A DNA stretch of 64,000 bases from Kosakonia oryziphila (GCF_900094795.1 NZ_FMBC01000008.1:56796-120795); one strand, 5' to 3'; counted from the first letter of the stretch, positions 1 through 9,217 are shown. Notes: generated by a model not told the origin, from the letters alone. Numbers and translations: made by a program.

Positions 1-237
1 GCGATGCTGCTCATTAGCCACGATCTGCCGCTGGTGGCGCAGCATTGTCACCGGGTGATGGTGATGTATCAGGGGGAGTGCGTGGACGCGATGGCGGCGA
101 GCAATCTGCCTCACGCACAGCATCCCTACACCCGCACGCTGTGGACCTGCCGACCGGGCGCGGAAACCTGGGGCCAGATGCTGCCGACGCTGGATCGCAG
201 CCAGTCCTTCACGGAGGTGAATGATGAGCATCGTTAA
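1..237 (+). CDS. ABC transporter ATP-binding protein, C-terminal end (Opp/Dpp/Nik class)
   Basis: Only the last 78 codons lie in the window; the gene is open at the left edge. The visible part holds the switch-histidine segment (LLISHDLPLVAQHC) and the C-terminal HPYTRTL motif typical of the peptide/nickel importer ATPases (OppD, DppD, NikD). It powers uptake at the inner membrane as one of a pair of ATPases. Its end overlaps the start of the second ATPase by 14 bases, so the two are translationally coupled. The cargo cannot be told because the permeases and binding protein are outside the window. Confidence 0.9.
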   Translation, partial: AMLLISHDLPLVAQHCHRVMVMYQGECVDAMAASNLPHAQHPYTRTLWTCRPGAETWGQMLPTLDRSQSFTEVNDEHR

Positions 238-928
238 TATCGCGCAGTTGCAGGTCACTTTTGGTGAGAAAACGGTGGTGAAAGGTGCCAGTCTGTGCGT
301 GGAAGAAGGTGAAACCTTCAGCCTGATTGGCGCGTCTGGCTGCGGAAAATCAACCCTGCTACGTGTGCTGGCAGGGTTGCAGCGCGAATGGCAGGGCCAG
401 TTGTCGCTGTTCGGCCAGCCGGTGAAAGCCGGAACACGTTATCAAGGGGCGCTGCGCCGTAATGTACAGATGGTATTCCAGGATCCTTACGCCTCGCTAC
501 ACCCGAACCATACGCTGTGGAGAACGCTGGCGGAGCCGCTGAAAATCCACGGCGAACCGGAGATTGATAAGCAGGTGGCTACCGCGCTGGAGCAGGTCGG
601 GCTTCCGGTTGATGCCGCACGCCGTTACCCGCACCAGTTATCCGGTGGCCAGCGCCAACGCGTGGCGATCGCCCGTGCACTGTTGCTGCGACCGAAAATT
701 CTGCTGCTGGATGAACCGACGTCGGCACTGGACATGTCGGTGCAGGCCGAAATCCTTAACCTGCTTAATCGCCTGAAGCAGCAGCACGGTATGAGCTATC
801 TGCTGGTCAGCCATGATGCCGATGTGATTGCCCATATGTCTGACCGGGCCGCATTTATGGCTAATGGCGTGATTGAGCGCTTCTTTGACCGTAGCGCGTT
901 GGTGCGCGGCGAACATCGGATGGGGTAA
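224..928 (+). CDS. ABC transporter ATP-binding protein, NikE/DppF-like
   Basis: A 234-residue ATPase with Walker A (GASGCGKST, about residues 36-44), Q-loop (VFQDPYASL), signature LSGGQRQR, Walker B (LLLDEPTSALD) and switch His (LLVSHDADV). It is shorter than DppF or OppF (about 330 residues) because it lacks the C-terminal oligopeptide-type extension, and it is closer in size to NikE. Two ATGs lie in tandem at 221 and 224; GGAGG at 213-217 is spaced better for the second. With the preceding ATPase it would energise a peptide-, opine- or metallophore-type importer. The exact substrate is unknown. Confidence 0.9.
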   Translation: MSIVNIAQLQVTFGEKTVVKGASLCVEEGETFSLIGASGCGKSTLLRVLAGLQREWQGQLSLFGQPVKAGTRYQGALRRNVQMVFQDPYASLHPNHTLWRTLAEPLKIHGEPEIDKQVATALEQVGLPVDAARRYPHQLSGGQRQRVAIARALLLRPKILLLDEPTSALDMSVQAEILNLLNRLKQQHGMSYLLVSHDADVIAHMSDRAAFMANGVIERFFDRSALVRGEHRMG

Positions 929-930
929 TG

Positions 931-958
931 CAGCGCACCGCAAGAGATCGGTGCGCTG
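931..958. terminator. Hairpin between convergent genes
   Basis: A perfect 10-bp stem (CAGCGCACCG / CGGTGCGCTG) with an 8-base loop lies exactly between the convergent ABC and GNAT genes. There is no strong U-run on either side, so termination activity is inferred from position and stem strength. Confidence 0.55.
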
Positions 959-962
959 TGGC

Positions 963-1670
963 TTACTGCTGTTCGTGGAAGATGTCGAGTTTCTGTTTTT
1001 GTTGTCCCTGCGCGTCAAAGTTATCCGCGTTCAGCCACGCAGAAATGGCGGCGTCGCGCAGCGGCCATTCGCTGTCCAGCATGGATAAATAGTCGGTATC
1101 ACGATTGCGCCCTTTGCGCACCATATGCTGGCGGAAACGCCCCTCCCAGGTGAAACCGATGCGTTCTGCCGCGCGGCGCGAAGCGACGTTCAGCGAATCA
1201 CATTTCCACTCCACACGGCGGTAACCGCAGGCAAAAGCGTGGCGCAGCATCAGCCATATCGCTTCCGTGCCGAGAATGCTGTTTTTCATCTGCGCCGACC
1301 AGGTCACATGACCAATTTCTACCGAACCGTTGTCGGTGTTAATCGCCAGCCAGGCAATCACACCGAGCGCATCGCCGCTGGCATTTTCCACCACGGCAAA
1401 AGGCTCTACGCTGGTGTCAATCATTTTGCCGACGATCCAGCGCGCCATGCTTTCCAGCCCGTCAGGCCTTTCACCCGCCAGCCAGGTCCAGCCGCTGTCA
1501 TTTTCCGCCTGCGCGTAAGCCCGCAACAGATCGTGTGTATGCGTTCTGGCGTCGAGCGGTTCCAGCCGACAATATTGGCCCGGCAACACACTGCGCGGCA
1601 ACGGCTGAACGCCGTTCCAGTGCGGCAACCTGTCGCCGACTATTTGACCGAAGTGATTGGTTTCCGGCAC
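963..1670 (-). CDS. GNAT family N-acetyltransferase (RimJ/RimL-like)
   Basis: About 235 residues of the RimJ/RimL-type acetyltransferase fold. Supporting segments are the N-terminal LEPLDARTHTHDLL, the central strand VEIGHVTWSAQMKNSILGTEA, and the acetyl-CoA-proximal NVASRRAAERIGFTWEGRFRQH typical of this subfamily. It probably transfers an acetyl group from acetyl-CoA to an amine of a protein, peptide or small molecule in the cytoplasm. A TTG at 1697 gives a longer frame, but a GTG at 1670 preceded by a G-rich ribosome site (GGGGG) is the better start. It stands alone, convergent with the ABC gene. The substrate is not predictable. Confidence 0.85.
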   Translation of the reverse strand: MPETNHFGQIVGDRLPHWNGVQPLPRSVLPGQYCRLEPLDARTHTHDLLRAYAQAENDSGWTWLAGERPDGLESMARWIVGKMIDTSVEPFAVVENASGDALGVIAWLAINTDNGSVEIGHVTWSAQMKNSILGTEAIWLMLRHAFACGYRRVEWKCDSLNVASRRAAERIGFTWEGRFRQHMVRKGRNRDTDYLSMLDSEWPLRDAAISAWLNADNFDAQGQQKQKLDIFHEQQ

Positions 1671-1800
1671 GTTTTTTCCCCCAGCAAAAAAGGACAATGT
1701 AAAAGAGATGTTTTATCAAGTCTGCGCGAGGGAATACAGTGCTAAAAATTGGAGGTTTTGTTGTTAAAAAAATTCATCAAATCAGGAGGCTGATCAGGTT

Positions 1801-1824
1801 TGGCGTCAGAAGACTCTGACGCCA
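1801..1824 (-). terminator. Hairpin downstream of the aminotransferase gene
   Basis: A perfect 9-bp stem (TGGCGTCAG / CTGACGCCA) with a 6-base loop starts 7 bases beyond the aminotransferase stop. The following minus-strand bases are not U-rich, so it is a probable but atypical terminator. Confidence 0.5.
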
Positions 1825-1830
1825 GAGGGA

Positions 1831-3168
1831 TTATTTCGCGAAGTTGCCAAATTGCGCTAAAACACGGTCAAAAATGGCCAGGCCTTTATTCACTTCTTCC
1901 GCGCTCATGGTGCAAGGCGGCACCACGTGGATGCGGTTTTCAACGATAAAACTCAAAATACCGGCCTGCGTGAGCGCCGCTTTGATGGCCCCCATCTCTG
2001 CCGCCGCCAGCGGGGTTTTGCGTGGCCGATCGCTAACCAGTTCCATGGCCTGGAACATACCGCGCCCGCGCACGTTGCCAATCAGCTTATGTTTCGCCGC
2101 CAACGCGTCAAGCCCCGGACGCAGCACGCCGTTACCCACCCGCGCCGCATTCTCCACCACATTTTCCTCTTTCATCGCATCCAGCGTGGCGACAATCGCT
2201 GCCATCGCCAGCGGATGGCCGGAGTAAGTCAGACCGCCCGCGAAGAAGTGATCGTCAAAGTAGTGCGAAATCGGTTCTGAAATCAGTACGCCGCCCGCAG
2301 GCACATAACCGGCGTTAACGCCTTTTGCGAAGGTGATCAGATCCGGCACGATGCCATCCTGTTCGAAGGCAAACCAGCTACCGGTGCGGCCAAATCCGGC
2401 CATCACTTCATCAAGGATCAGCACAATACCAAACTCATCGGCCAGTGCGCGCACGCCCTTCATATAGCCTTCCGGCGGCACCAGAATACCCGCCGTTCCC
2501 GGCACGGATTCGAGCAGGATCGCGGCGACAGACGTCGGCCCTTCGACCTCAATCATCCGGCGCAGGTGCGCCAGCGCACGTTCGCACTCTTCTGCTTCCG
2601 TCGTCGCGTTGAATTCGCTGCGATAGAGGTACGGGTTAAAGAAGTGTACATGCCCGCGTGAATATTCGTTCGGTACGCGCCGCCAGTCGCCAGTGGCGGC
2701 AATCGCGCTACCGGTATTACCGTGATAGGAACGGTAGGCGGAGAAAATCTTGTCACGCCCGGTGTAGAGACGAGCCATACGGATGGCGTTTTCGTTGGCA
2801 TCTGCCCCGGCGTTAGTAAAGAAGACTTTGCTGAAGCCTTCCGGCGCCAGCGAGACAATACGTTTGGCCGCTTCGCCGCGCGCCAGGTTGGCCGTCGCTG
2901 GTGCGATCGTCACCAGTTCGTCGAGTTGCGCTTTCATCGCCGCCAGCACGCGCGGATGCTGATAACCAATATTGACATTCACCAGTTGGCTGCTGAAATC
3001 GAGATACGTATTGCCTTCGTAGTCCCACAACTCACAGCCTTTCGCTCCGGCAATTACCATCGGGTTAAGGTTGCCCTGCATCGACCATGAATGAAACACA
3101 TACGACCGGTCCAGTTGACGTACGTCGTCGTTGGTTATCGCCATCTCGCTCTGAAGTGCCAGTTTCAT
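1831..3168 (-). CDS. Class III PLP aminotransferase (probable beta-alanine transaminase)
   Basis: 445 residues of the fold-type I, class III (omega) aminotransferases. Visible hallmarks are the PLP-phosphate contact TNAGADANE (118-126), the YHG aromatic stacking motif (148-150), Asp253 in ILDEVMAGFGRTG, and the Schiff-base lysine K282 in ITFAKGVNAGYVP. The family includes beta-alanine:pyruvate and omega-amino acid transaminases. Next to reductive pyrimidine degradation genes, the likely job is beta-alanine to malonate semialdehyde; that is inference from context. It is divergent from a short-chain dehydrogenase that could reduce the semialdehyde, and the two share a 182-bp promoter region with an 18-bp palindrome. 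The start has a good GAGGAG site. Confidence 0.85.
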   Translation of the reverse strand: MKLALQSEMAITNDDVRQLDRSYVFHSWSMQGNLNPMVIAGAKGCELWDYEGNTYLDFSSQLVNVNIGYQHPRVLAAMKAQLDELVTIAPATANLARGEAAKRIVSLAPEGFSKVFFTNAGADANENAIRMARLYTGRDKIFSAYRSYHGNTGSAIAATGDWRRVPNEYSRGHVHFFNPYLYRSEFNATTEAEECERALAHLRRMIEVEGPTSVAAILLESVPGTAGILVPPEGYMKGVRALADEFGIVLILDEVMAGFGRTGSWFAFEQDGIVPDLITFAKGVNAGYVPAGGVLISEPISHYFDDHFFAGGLTYSGHPLAMAAIVATLDAMKEENVVENAARVGNGVLRPGLDALAAKHKLIGNVRGRGMFQAMELVSDRPRKTPLAAAEMGAIKAALTQAGILSFIVENRIHVVPPCTMSAEEVNKGLAIFDRVLAQFGNFAK

Positions 3169-3253
3169 ATCCTGCTCCTCTCATGCCGTTATTGTTGTCC
3201 GTATCATGCGGCGCGCGGGCAAACCCCGGATAGAGCCAGTCGTGTTAGCAACA

Positions 3254-3271
3254 TGTGACACAGGTGTCACA
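3254..3271. promoter_or_regulatory. 18-bp perfect palindrome in the divergent aminotransferase/SDR promoter
   Basis: TGTGACAC-AG-GTGTCACA is a perfect inverted repeat placed about 85 bp from the aminotransferase start and 80 bp from the dehydrogenase start. This suggests an operator for a dimeric regulator controlling both. It resembles neither the RutR box found at the two pyrimidine operons nor a full CRP site. A second, shorter palindrome (GTGACGTCAC) lies at 3320-3329. Confidence 0.5.
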
Positions 3272-3323
3272 CCGCGACATAGCAACTGGCACTGTCTGGG
3301 GCGGACGGGCGTTTTTATAGTGA

Positions 3324-4118
<795 letters not shown>

Positions 4119-4129
4119 CTGAGTTATCG

Positions 4130-4154
4130 CCCTCTTCCGGCGGGAAGAGGGTTT
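4130..4154 (+). terminator. Intrinsic terminator after the SDR gene
   Basis: Stem CCCTCTTCC / GGAAGAGGG with a 4-base loop, followed by TTTGG, 11 bases after the SDR stop codon. Confidence 0.7.
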
Positions 4155-4498
4155 GGCTGACATACAAAACAAAACGCCCCGGCTAATGCCAGGGCTGGTG
4201 TTTTAAGTGTATCTAACATACCTGAAAGGTTTTACCCCGCCCGGCGCTTATCTCCGGCACTCACATTAATGTGGCGTTAGCTCTGTAAGGGGTATGGATA
4301 TAGTAGTTAATCAGATTAATCCTGGCAATACGTAAGGCACACGGCGCGAAAGATGTATGACGTCGATCATTCTTTTCGCGCAACTGGCTCACAGAAATAC
4401 GACAACTGTCACTAACCACGCGCGCTGCGCCTGTTTATGCTGCCGTTTCCCGCCTCAATCCCCTTCCTGCCCCATCACAAAGCAAACTCGCCGATATC

Positions 4499-4515
4499 TG
4501 CACTAAATTGATGAA
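4499..4515 (+). promoter_or_regulatory. NtrC-like enhancer site upstream of the importer operon
   Basis: TGCACTAAATTGATGAA matches 11 of 13 specified positions of the NtrC-type consensus TGCACY-N4-TGGTGCA. It lies about 70 bp upstream of a sigma-54-like promoter, within the usual enhancer range. This is pattern matching only. Confidence 0.4.
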
Positions 4516-4567
4516 CAAAATTCGTCATCGTGCCGACAAATACCGCAAAAATGCTCGAATTAACCCC

Positions 4568-4583
4568 TGGCACAAAAATGGCA
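4568..4583 (+). promoter_or_regulatory. Sigma-54-like promoter for the importer operon
   Basis: TGGCACAAAAATGGCA keeps the essential GG (-24) and GC (-12) dinucleotides at the right spacing and matches 10 of 12 specified bases of TGGCACG-N4-TTGCW. It is followed 15 bp later by a RutR-like box, and the importer start codon is at 4631. The rest of the 4119-4630 gap shows no gene. Confidence 0.6.
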
Positions 4584-4597
4584 TGGAGAGAAGAAAC

Positions 4598-4613
4598 CTA
4601 ACCAGTTAGTCAA
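4598..4613 (+). promoter_or_regulatory. RutR-like operator in front of the importer operon
   Basis: CTAACCAGTTAGTCAA matches 11 of 14 specified positions of the RutR consensus TTGACCA-NN-TGGTCAA. It sits where a sigma-54 transcript would start. The same arrangement recurs before preT, and a RutR-family regulator is encoded between them, which raises confidence. Confidence 0.55.
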
Positions 4614-4630
4614 AAAACAAGGGGAGCAGG

Positions 4631-5470
4631 ATGAGCCAGGTGATGTTTACTGAGGAGAGCGCAGTGGTGTCCTTAAAGACCGCCAGCGCCACAGCGCGAC
4701 CCGCCATAACCGTTAGTCAGGCCAGCGTTATCTATCCGGCGGCGGATAAACCCGTACACGCGTTACAGGACATTAATCTGACGATTCGTCAGGGCGAGTT
4801 TGTCTCGTTTATCGGACCATCCGGCTGCGGCAAAACCACCCTGCTGCGGGTCATTGCCGATCTTGAACCGATTACCTCCGGCGATGTACTGGTGAACGAT
4901 ATGTCACCGTCGGAAGCGCGCCAGGCTGGGGCTTACGGCTATGTCTTTCAGGCACCAGTGCTACTGCCGTGGCGCACCGTGGTGGCTAATGTCAAATTGC
5001 CATTGCAGATCCAGGGCGTACCGCCAGAACGCTGCGATGAGATCGCCCGTGAGCAGCTTTCACGCGTTGGCCTGAAGGGTTTTGAGAAAAAGTACCCGTG
5101 GCAGCTCTCGGGCGGCATGCAACAGCGCGTGTCTATCGCGCGAGCGCTTGGCTTTGAGCCAAAGATTTTAATGATGGATGAACCTTTTGGTGCGCTCGAT
5201 GAACTGACCCGCGACAACCTCAACCAGCAGCTTCAGCAACTGTGGTACGACGAGCAGCGCACAATGGTATTTGTCACCCACTCCATTGCCGAAGCGGTCT
5301 ATCTGTCGACCAAAATCGTAGTGATGTCGCCGCGTCCGGGACGCATTGTGAAGGTGATCGACTCCCCGCTTCCGGCACAGCGCGATTTGGCGATCCGTAA
5401 TACGCCCGCGTTCCTGGCGCTGGCACGTGAGGTGCGCGAAGCGCTGGTGGAGGGGCATCATGATCACTGA
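4631..5470 (+). CDS. ABC transporter ATP-binding protein (SsuB/TauB/ThiZ class)
   Basis: 279 residues with Walker A (GPSGCGKTT), Q-loop YVFQAPVLLPW, signature LSGGMQQR, Walker B (LMMDEPFGALD) and switch His (VFVTHSIAEAV). The LLPWRTV segment after the Q-loop is typical of the nitrate/sulfonate/taurine and HMP importer ATPases. It is the first gene of a four-gene importer whose binding protein is ThiY-like. Context with dihydropyrimidine catabolism genes and shared operator architecture suggests it imports a pyrimidine, dihydropyrimidine or hydantoin; that is inference. It overlaps the next gene by 11 bases. Confidence 0.9.
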   Translation: MSQVMFTEESAVVSLKTASATARPAITVSQASVIYPAADKPVHALQDINLTIRQGEFVSFIGPSGCGKTTLLRVIADLEPITSGDVLVNDMSPSEARQAGAYGYVFQAPVLLPWRTVVANVKLPLQIQGVPPERCDEIAREQLSRVGLKGFEKKYPWQLSGGMQQRVSIARALGFEPKILMMDEPFGALDELTRDNLNQQLQQLWYDEQRTMVFVTHSIAEAVYLSTKIVVMSPRPGRIVKVIDSPLPAQRDLAIRNTPAFLALAREVREALVEGHHDH

Positions 5471-6341
5471 CCGGCGTCTTATTGCGAACGCGCTACCGGT
5501 GGGTATGGTGCTGCTGGTTGCGCTGGTACTGTGGTATTTGCTGGCTCTGGCGCTGAATGCGCCCGGAGTGATTGACCGCGTACTGGCCCCGCGCGGCGCA
5601 TGGAATTATCACGATGTGATGCAGGCGGCGCTGAATGCCAGCCGTCCGCTGCTGCCTGCGCCGCACCAGATTGCCATCGATATCTGGAACAGCATCACCC
5701 AGTGGCCACTCACCTCGCCACGTAACCTACTGTTACATACCTGGGTCACTGCCAGCGCAGCGCTGACAGGTTTTGCCATGGGCGTCGTACTCGGCGTGGT
5801 GCTGGCGGTGTGCATTGTTCACTCGCGCACACTGGATAAAGCCCTGCTGCCGTGGATCGTCGCCTCGCAAACCATTCCGGTGCTGGCGATAGCACCCATT
5901 GTGCTGATCATTCTGGGCAGCATCGGTATCACCGGCATGCTGCCAAAAGCCACTATCGCCATGTATCTCTGTTTCTTCCCGGTCACCATCGCCACCGTGC
6001 AGGGGCTGCGCTCGCCGCAAAAAATGGAGATGGAACTGATGCACACCTGGGCTGCCCGGCGGGTCGATATCTTCTGGACTGTGCGTCTGCCCTCTTCGCT
6101 GCCATATCTGTTTCCGGCGTTTCGCGTGGCGATTGCCAGCGGGCTGGTCGGCACGATGGTGGCCGAGCTGCCCACCGGGGCGCAGGCCGGGCTGGGCGCG
6201 CGCCTGCTGACCGGTTCCTACTATGGCAACACCATTCAGATCTGGTCGGCGCTGGTGATGGCCTCGCTGCTTGGGCTGGCGTTAACCGGGCTGGTCACGC
6301 TCACGGAACGGCTGGTGATGCGCCAGCGTAAGGGGGGATGA
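5460..6341 (+). CDS. ABC transporter permease (BinPDT family), first subunit
   Basis: 293 residues from the ATG at 5460, which sits inside the end of the ATPase gene with an ideal GGAGGGG ribosome site; an upstream in-frame ATG at 5427 lacks one. Five to six hydrophobic segments are visible, and the EAA-like cytoplasmic loop appears as MELMHTWAARRVDIFWTVRL. It forms half of the membrane channel of the importer. The 5'-most 75 residues form a long N-terminal membrane anchor and periplasmic stretch. Its stop overlaps the start of the second permease (ATGA). Confidence 0.88.
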   Translation: MITDRRLIANALPVGMVLLVALVLWYLLALALNAPGVIDRVLAPRGAWNYHDVMQAALNASRPLLPAPHQIAIDIWNSITQWPLTSPRNLLLHTWVTASAALTGFAMGVVLGVVLAVCIVHSRTLDKALLPWIVASQTIPVLAIAPIVLIILGSIGITGMLPKATIAMYLCFFPVTIATVQGLRSPQKMEMELMHTWAARRVDIFWTVRLPSSLPYLFPAFRVAIASGLVGTMVAELPTGAQAGLGARLLTGSYYGNTIQIWSALVMASLLGLALTGLVTLTERLVMRQRKGG

Positions 6342-7417
6342 TGAAACGCACTGCGATACCCGGCACATTTTTGCTGGTCGGCGCGCTGCTGTTGTTGATG
6401 CTGTCGCTGATCCAGTTGAGCGGGCAAACACCGTTATCGGCTCCGCTGCTGCTGGTCAATGTACTGCTGGTGCTGTGCGCGCTGGCAGGTTGCACCGCCA
6501 CCTTCAGTCGTCTGCGCGGCGGTCTGTTCGCCGTCACACTGCTGACAAGCGTTCTGTGGCTGGCATGGCAACCGATTCATGGTCTGACGCTGTGTGCTGT
6601 GGCGCTACTGGCGATGGTCAGCGTGCAACGTCTGGCGCGTTCAACGCTTCCGGCAGCCAGCGTTGCGGCGCTGCTCGGCCTGTGGTTGCTGTGGTTCTGG
6701 CAGATTCTGGTGATCGGTTTTGCCGTTCCGCAGGTCATTCTGCCCGCGCCGCTGGACATTCTTGCCGCACTGGTCAACAGCGTGCCACTGCTGGCAGGCG
6801 ATGTGCTGCAAACGGTCATCAAATCCGTGCTGGCAGGTTATTTGCTCGGCAGCGGTCTGGGGATTGGCGTGGCGATTCTTATTGACCGCCTGCCGTTTTT
6901 ACAACGCGGATTACTGCCAGTGGCCAGCCTCACCAGCACCGTACCGCTGGTCGGCGTCGCACCGATTGCGGTGATGTGGTTTGGCTTTGACTGGCCTTCC
7001 AAAGCCGCGGTGGTAACGCTGGTGACCTTCTTCCCGGCGCTGGTCAATACACTGGCCGGGTTAAAAGCCAGCGGCAAACTGGAACAGGAGTTGATGTATT
7101 GCTACGCCGCCACGCCGGGACAAAGCCTGCGGGTGCTGCGTCTGCCTGCCGCGATGCCGTTTATTTTCAGCGCCCTGAAAGTGAATGCCACGCTATCGCT
7201 TATCACCGCGATTGTGGCGGAATTTTTTGGTTCGCCGACCGCCGGGCTGGGTTTTCGCATCTCCACCGAGTCAGCGCGTATGCATATGCCGGTGGTGTGG
7301 TCGGCGATTGTTGTCGCCTCGGTTGCCGGTTCCCTGTTTTACAGCCTGCTGGTTCAGCTCGACCGGCGCGTAAATTTCTGGCACCCCACGCTACGTGGGA
7401 GCGCCGCTCAGAAGTAA
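6338..7417 (+). CDS. ABC transporter permease, second subunit with extended N-terminus
   Basis: 359 residues, longer than usual for SsuC/TauC-type permeases (about 260). The first 115 residues add three or four extra hydrophobic segments before the conserved core. The EAA-type loop is visible as QELMYCYAATPGQSLRVLRL. It pairs with the preceding permease as the second half of the channel; two different permeases in one NitT/TauT-type system is common for heterodimeric importers. It overlaps the upstream stop by 4 bases, and the binding-protein gene follows after 45 bp. Confidence 0.87.
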   Translation: MMKRTAIPGTFLLVGALLLLMLSLIQLSGQTPLSAPLLLVNVLLVLCALAGCTATFSRLRGGLFAVTLLTSVLWLAWQPIHGLTLCAVALLAMVSVQRLARSTLPAASVAALLGLWLLWFWQILVIGFAVPQVILPAPLDILAALVNSVPLLAGDVLQTVIKSVLAGYLLGSGLGIGVAILIDRLPFLQRGLLPVASLTSTVPLVGVAPIAVMWFGFDWPSKAAVVTLVTFFPALVNTLAGLKASGKLEQELMYCYAATPGQSLRVLRLPAAMPFIFSALKVNATLSLITAIVAEFFGSPTAGLGFRISTESARMHMPVVWSAIVVASVAGSLFYSLLVQLDRRVNFWHPTLRGSAAQK

Positions 7418-7462
7418 GGCAATTAGCACCTATCCAGGTTCACTAACCCGAGGAGTTCTCTA

Positions 7463-8476
7463 ATGATAAAAAGTTTCGCTTTGCGCCGGGGGTTGTTGCT
7501 GGCGGCAATGTCTGTACTGGCCTTTCAGGCGGCCGCCGCCGAGAAAGTCACACTGCAACTGAAGTGGTTGCCGCAATCACAGTTCGCCGGCTACTACGTG
7601 GCGCAGCAAAAAGGGTTTTATCAGGATGAAGGGCTGGATGTCACCATTAAACCCGGCGGCACAGATATCTCTCCAGTGCAGGTGATTGCCGGTAAATCCG
7701 CCGATGTGATTGTCGACTGGCTACCGGATGCGCTGGCCTCACGCGAAGCGGGCGTGCCGTTGGTGAATATCGCCCAGGTATACGATCGCTCCGGGATGAT
7801 GCTGACCTGTAAAAAATCGAGCGGCATCAAAACCCCGGCCGATTTCAAAGGCAAAACTCTTGGCGTCTGGTACGGCGGCAACGAATATCCGTTCTTTAAC
7901 TGGATGAACAAACTGGGTCTCAAGCCGGGTAAAGACATCACCATCTTAAAACAGGGCTTTAACGTTGATCCGCTGTTGCAGGATCAGGCCGCCTGTATTT
8001 CGACCATGAACTACAACGAATACTGGCAGTTGATCGACGCCGGGCTGAAGCAAGACGACTTAATCACCTTCCCGTATGAGGACCAGGGTGTTTCCACACT
8101 GGAAGATGGGCTGTATGTCCTCGGCTCCGATCTGAAAGATCCGGCATTCGTCAGCAAAATGGCGAAATTCCTCAAAGCGTCGTTTAAAGGCTGGGATTAC
8201 GCGGTGAAACACCCGGATGAGGCGGCGAAAATCGTGGTGGCAGAAGATGCCTCCGGCGCCGCCACGGAAGAGGTGCAGACTCGCCAGATGGAGAACGTGG
8301 CGAAGCTTATCACCAATGCCAATACGCCGAAAATCGGCTATCTCGATCCGGCCGCGTACCGCCGCACCATTGATGTGTTGCTGCACAGCGGCGGCGATAC
8401 GCCGGTTATCAAAAAAGATCCGGGAGACAGTGGCATGACGCACGAAGTCTGGGACGCCGCCGCCAAATTGAAATAA
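7463..8476 (+). CDS. ABC transporter substrate-binding protein, ThiY/NMT1-like
   Basis: 337 residues with a Sec signal peptide (MIKSFALRRGLLLAAMSVLA... cleaved near AAA-EKV). The mature start TLQLKWLPQSQFAGYYVA is the hallmark of the NMT1/THI5-like periplasmic binding fold, whose members bind HMP, formylaminopyrimidine and other small heterocycles. This supports a pyrimidine-related ligand, in keeping with the catabolic genes downstream. It is last in the importer operon, with a G+C-rich terminator hairpin after it. The actual ligand is not proven. Confidence 0.87.
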   Translation: MIKSFALRRGLLLAAMSVLAFQAAAAEKVTLQLKWLPQSQFAGYYVAQQKGFYQDEGLDVTIKPGGTDISPVQVIAGKSADVIVDWLPDALASREAGVPLVNIAQVYDRSGMMLTCKKSSGIKTPADFKGKTLGVWYGGNEYPFFNWMNKLGLKPGKDITILKQGFNVDPLLQDQAACISTMNYNEYWQLIDAGLKQDDLITFPYEDQGVSTLEDGLYVLGSDLKDPAFVSKMAKFLKASFKGWDYAVKHPDEAAKIVVAEDASGAATEEVQTRQMENVAKLITNANTPKIGYLDPAAYRRTIDVLLHSGGDTPVIKKDPGDSGMTHEVWDAAAKLK

Positions 8477-8481
8477 CCCCC

Positions 8482-8502
8482 ACCGCCAGGGAGGGCGGTT
8501 TT
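8482..8502 (+). terminator. Intrinsic terminator between binding protein and regulator
   Basis: Stem ACCGCC / GGCGGT with a 6-base loop followed by TTTTC, 16 bases ahead of the TetR start. It may allow partial read-through, since no separate promoter is obvious for the regulator. Confidence 0.6.
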
Positions 8503-8517
8503 CTCACGGAGCACACT

Positions 8518-9165
8518 ATGAATGAGGTTCTTCTCCACGGCGTGGTGGAATCACCCGATAAGGGACGCATTCGTCAGGATAACGAAGCCATTATCCTGCC
8601 AGCGGCGGAGCGCGTGTTTGCTCGCTACGGCTTTCGCGGCGCGACGATGCAACAGATTGCCGACGCCGCAGGTCTGCCGAAAGCCAATCTGCACTACTAC
8701 TTCGGCAACAAACACAATCTCTACCTGCGGGTGCTGGAAAACATTCTCCACGACTGGTTGTCGCCGCTTGCGGGGATTTGCGCCAGCGCCGAGCCGAAAA
8801 GCGCGCTGGCGGAGTATGTCGGGCGCAAAATCCACTTTAGCTTCAGCCGCCCGGAAGCCTCCAAACTCTTTGCCAACGAGATCCTGCAAGGCGCGCAGAT
8901 CGTACATCCATTACTGAAAAGCGAACTGCGGCAACTGGTGGAAGAGAAAGCGCGCATTCTCGATGGCTGGATTGCCGCTGGCAAAATGCGTGCGCTGGAT
9001 ACCACACACTTTTTCTTTACCGTCTGGTCGATGACGCAAACCTATGCCGATTTTGATATCCAGGTGGAAGCCGTTTGCGGCGAAGACGCTTACAGCGACA
9101 CGATGCAGGCGCGCGCCACGCAGCATGTGCTGAGCGCCGTCTGGCGTATCTGCGGTCTGGAATAG
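8518..9165 (+). CDS. TetR-family regulator of the RutR subgroup
   Basis: 215 residues. The N-terminal TetR helix-turn-helix reads IADAAGLPKANLHYYFGNK, and the C-terminal ligand domain matches RutR features (DWLSPL, SRPEASKLFANEILQGA, YADFDIQVEAV). E. coli RutR binds uracil and thymine and represses the rut pyrimidine operon at TTGACCA-NN-TGGTCAA. Here close matches to that box sit before the importer operon and before preT on either side of this gene, so it very probably controls both in response to a pyrimidine. It is separated from the binding-protein gene by 41 bp and a terminator. Confidence 0.88.
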   Translation: MNEVLLHGVVESPDKGRIRQDNEAIILPAAERVFARYGFRGATMQQIADAAGLPKANLHYYFGNKHNLYLRVLENILHDWLSPLAGICASAEPKSALAEYVGRKIHFSFSRPEASKLFANEILQGAQIVHPLLKSELRQLVEEKARILDGWIAAGKMRALDTTHFFFTVWSMTQTYADFDIQVEAVCGEDAYSDTMQARATQHVLSAVWRICGLE

Positions 9166-9196
9166 CTTGCTGCTAAATGCAGCAATAAACGATAAA

Positions 9197-9217
9197 TTTG
9201 GTGCGAAATGCACCAAA
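9197..9217. promoter_or_regulatory. Inverted repeat built of NtrC-type half sites
   Basis: TTTGGTGC-N5-GCACCAAA is a perfect palindrome. It consists of NtrC-like half sites in outward order (GGTGC then GCACC), so it could be two adjoining NtrC sites or an operator for another dimer. A further TAGTGCA half site lies at 9233-9239. The repeat is about 85 bp upstream of the sigma-54-like promoter of preT. Confidence 0.4.

Noticed and set aside
3287..3302. Sigma-54-like TGGCAC...GGC sequence before the SDR gene
   Set aside because: The GC dinucleotide is one base too far from the GG for a -24/-12 promoter.
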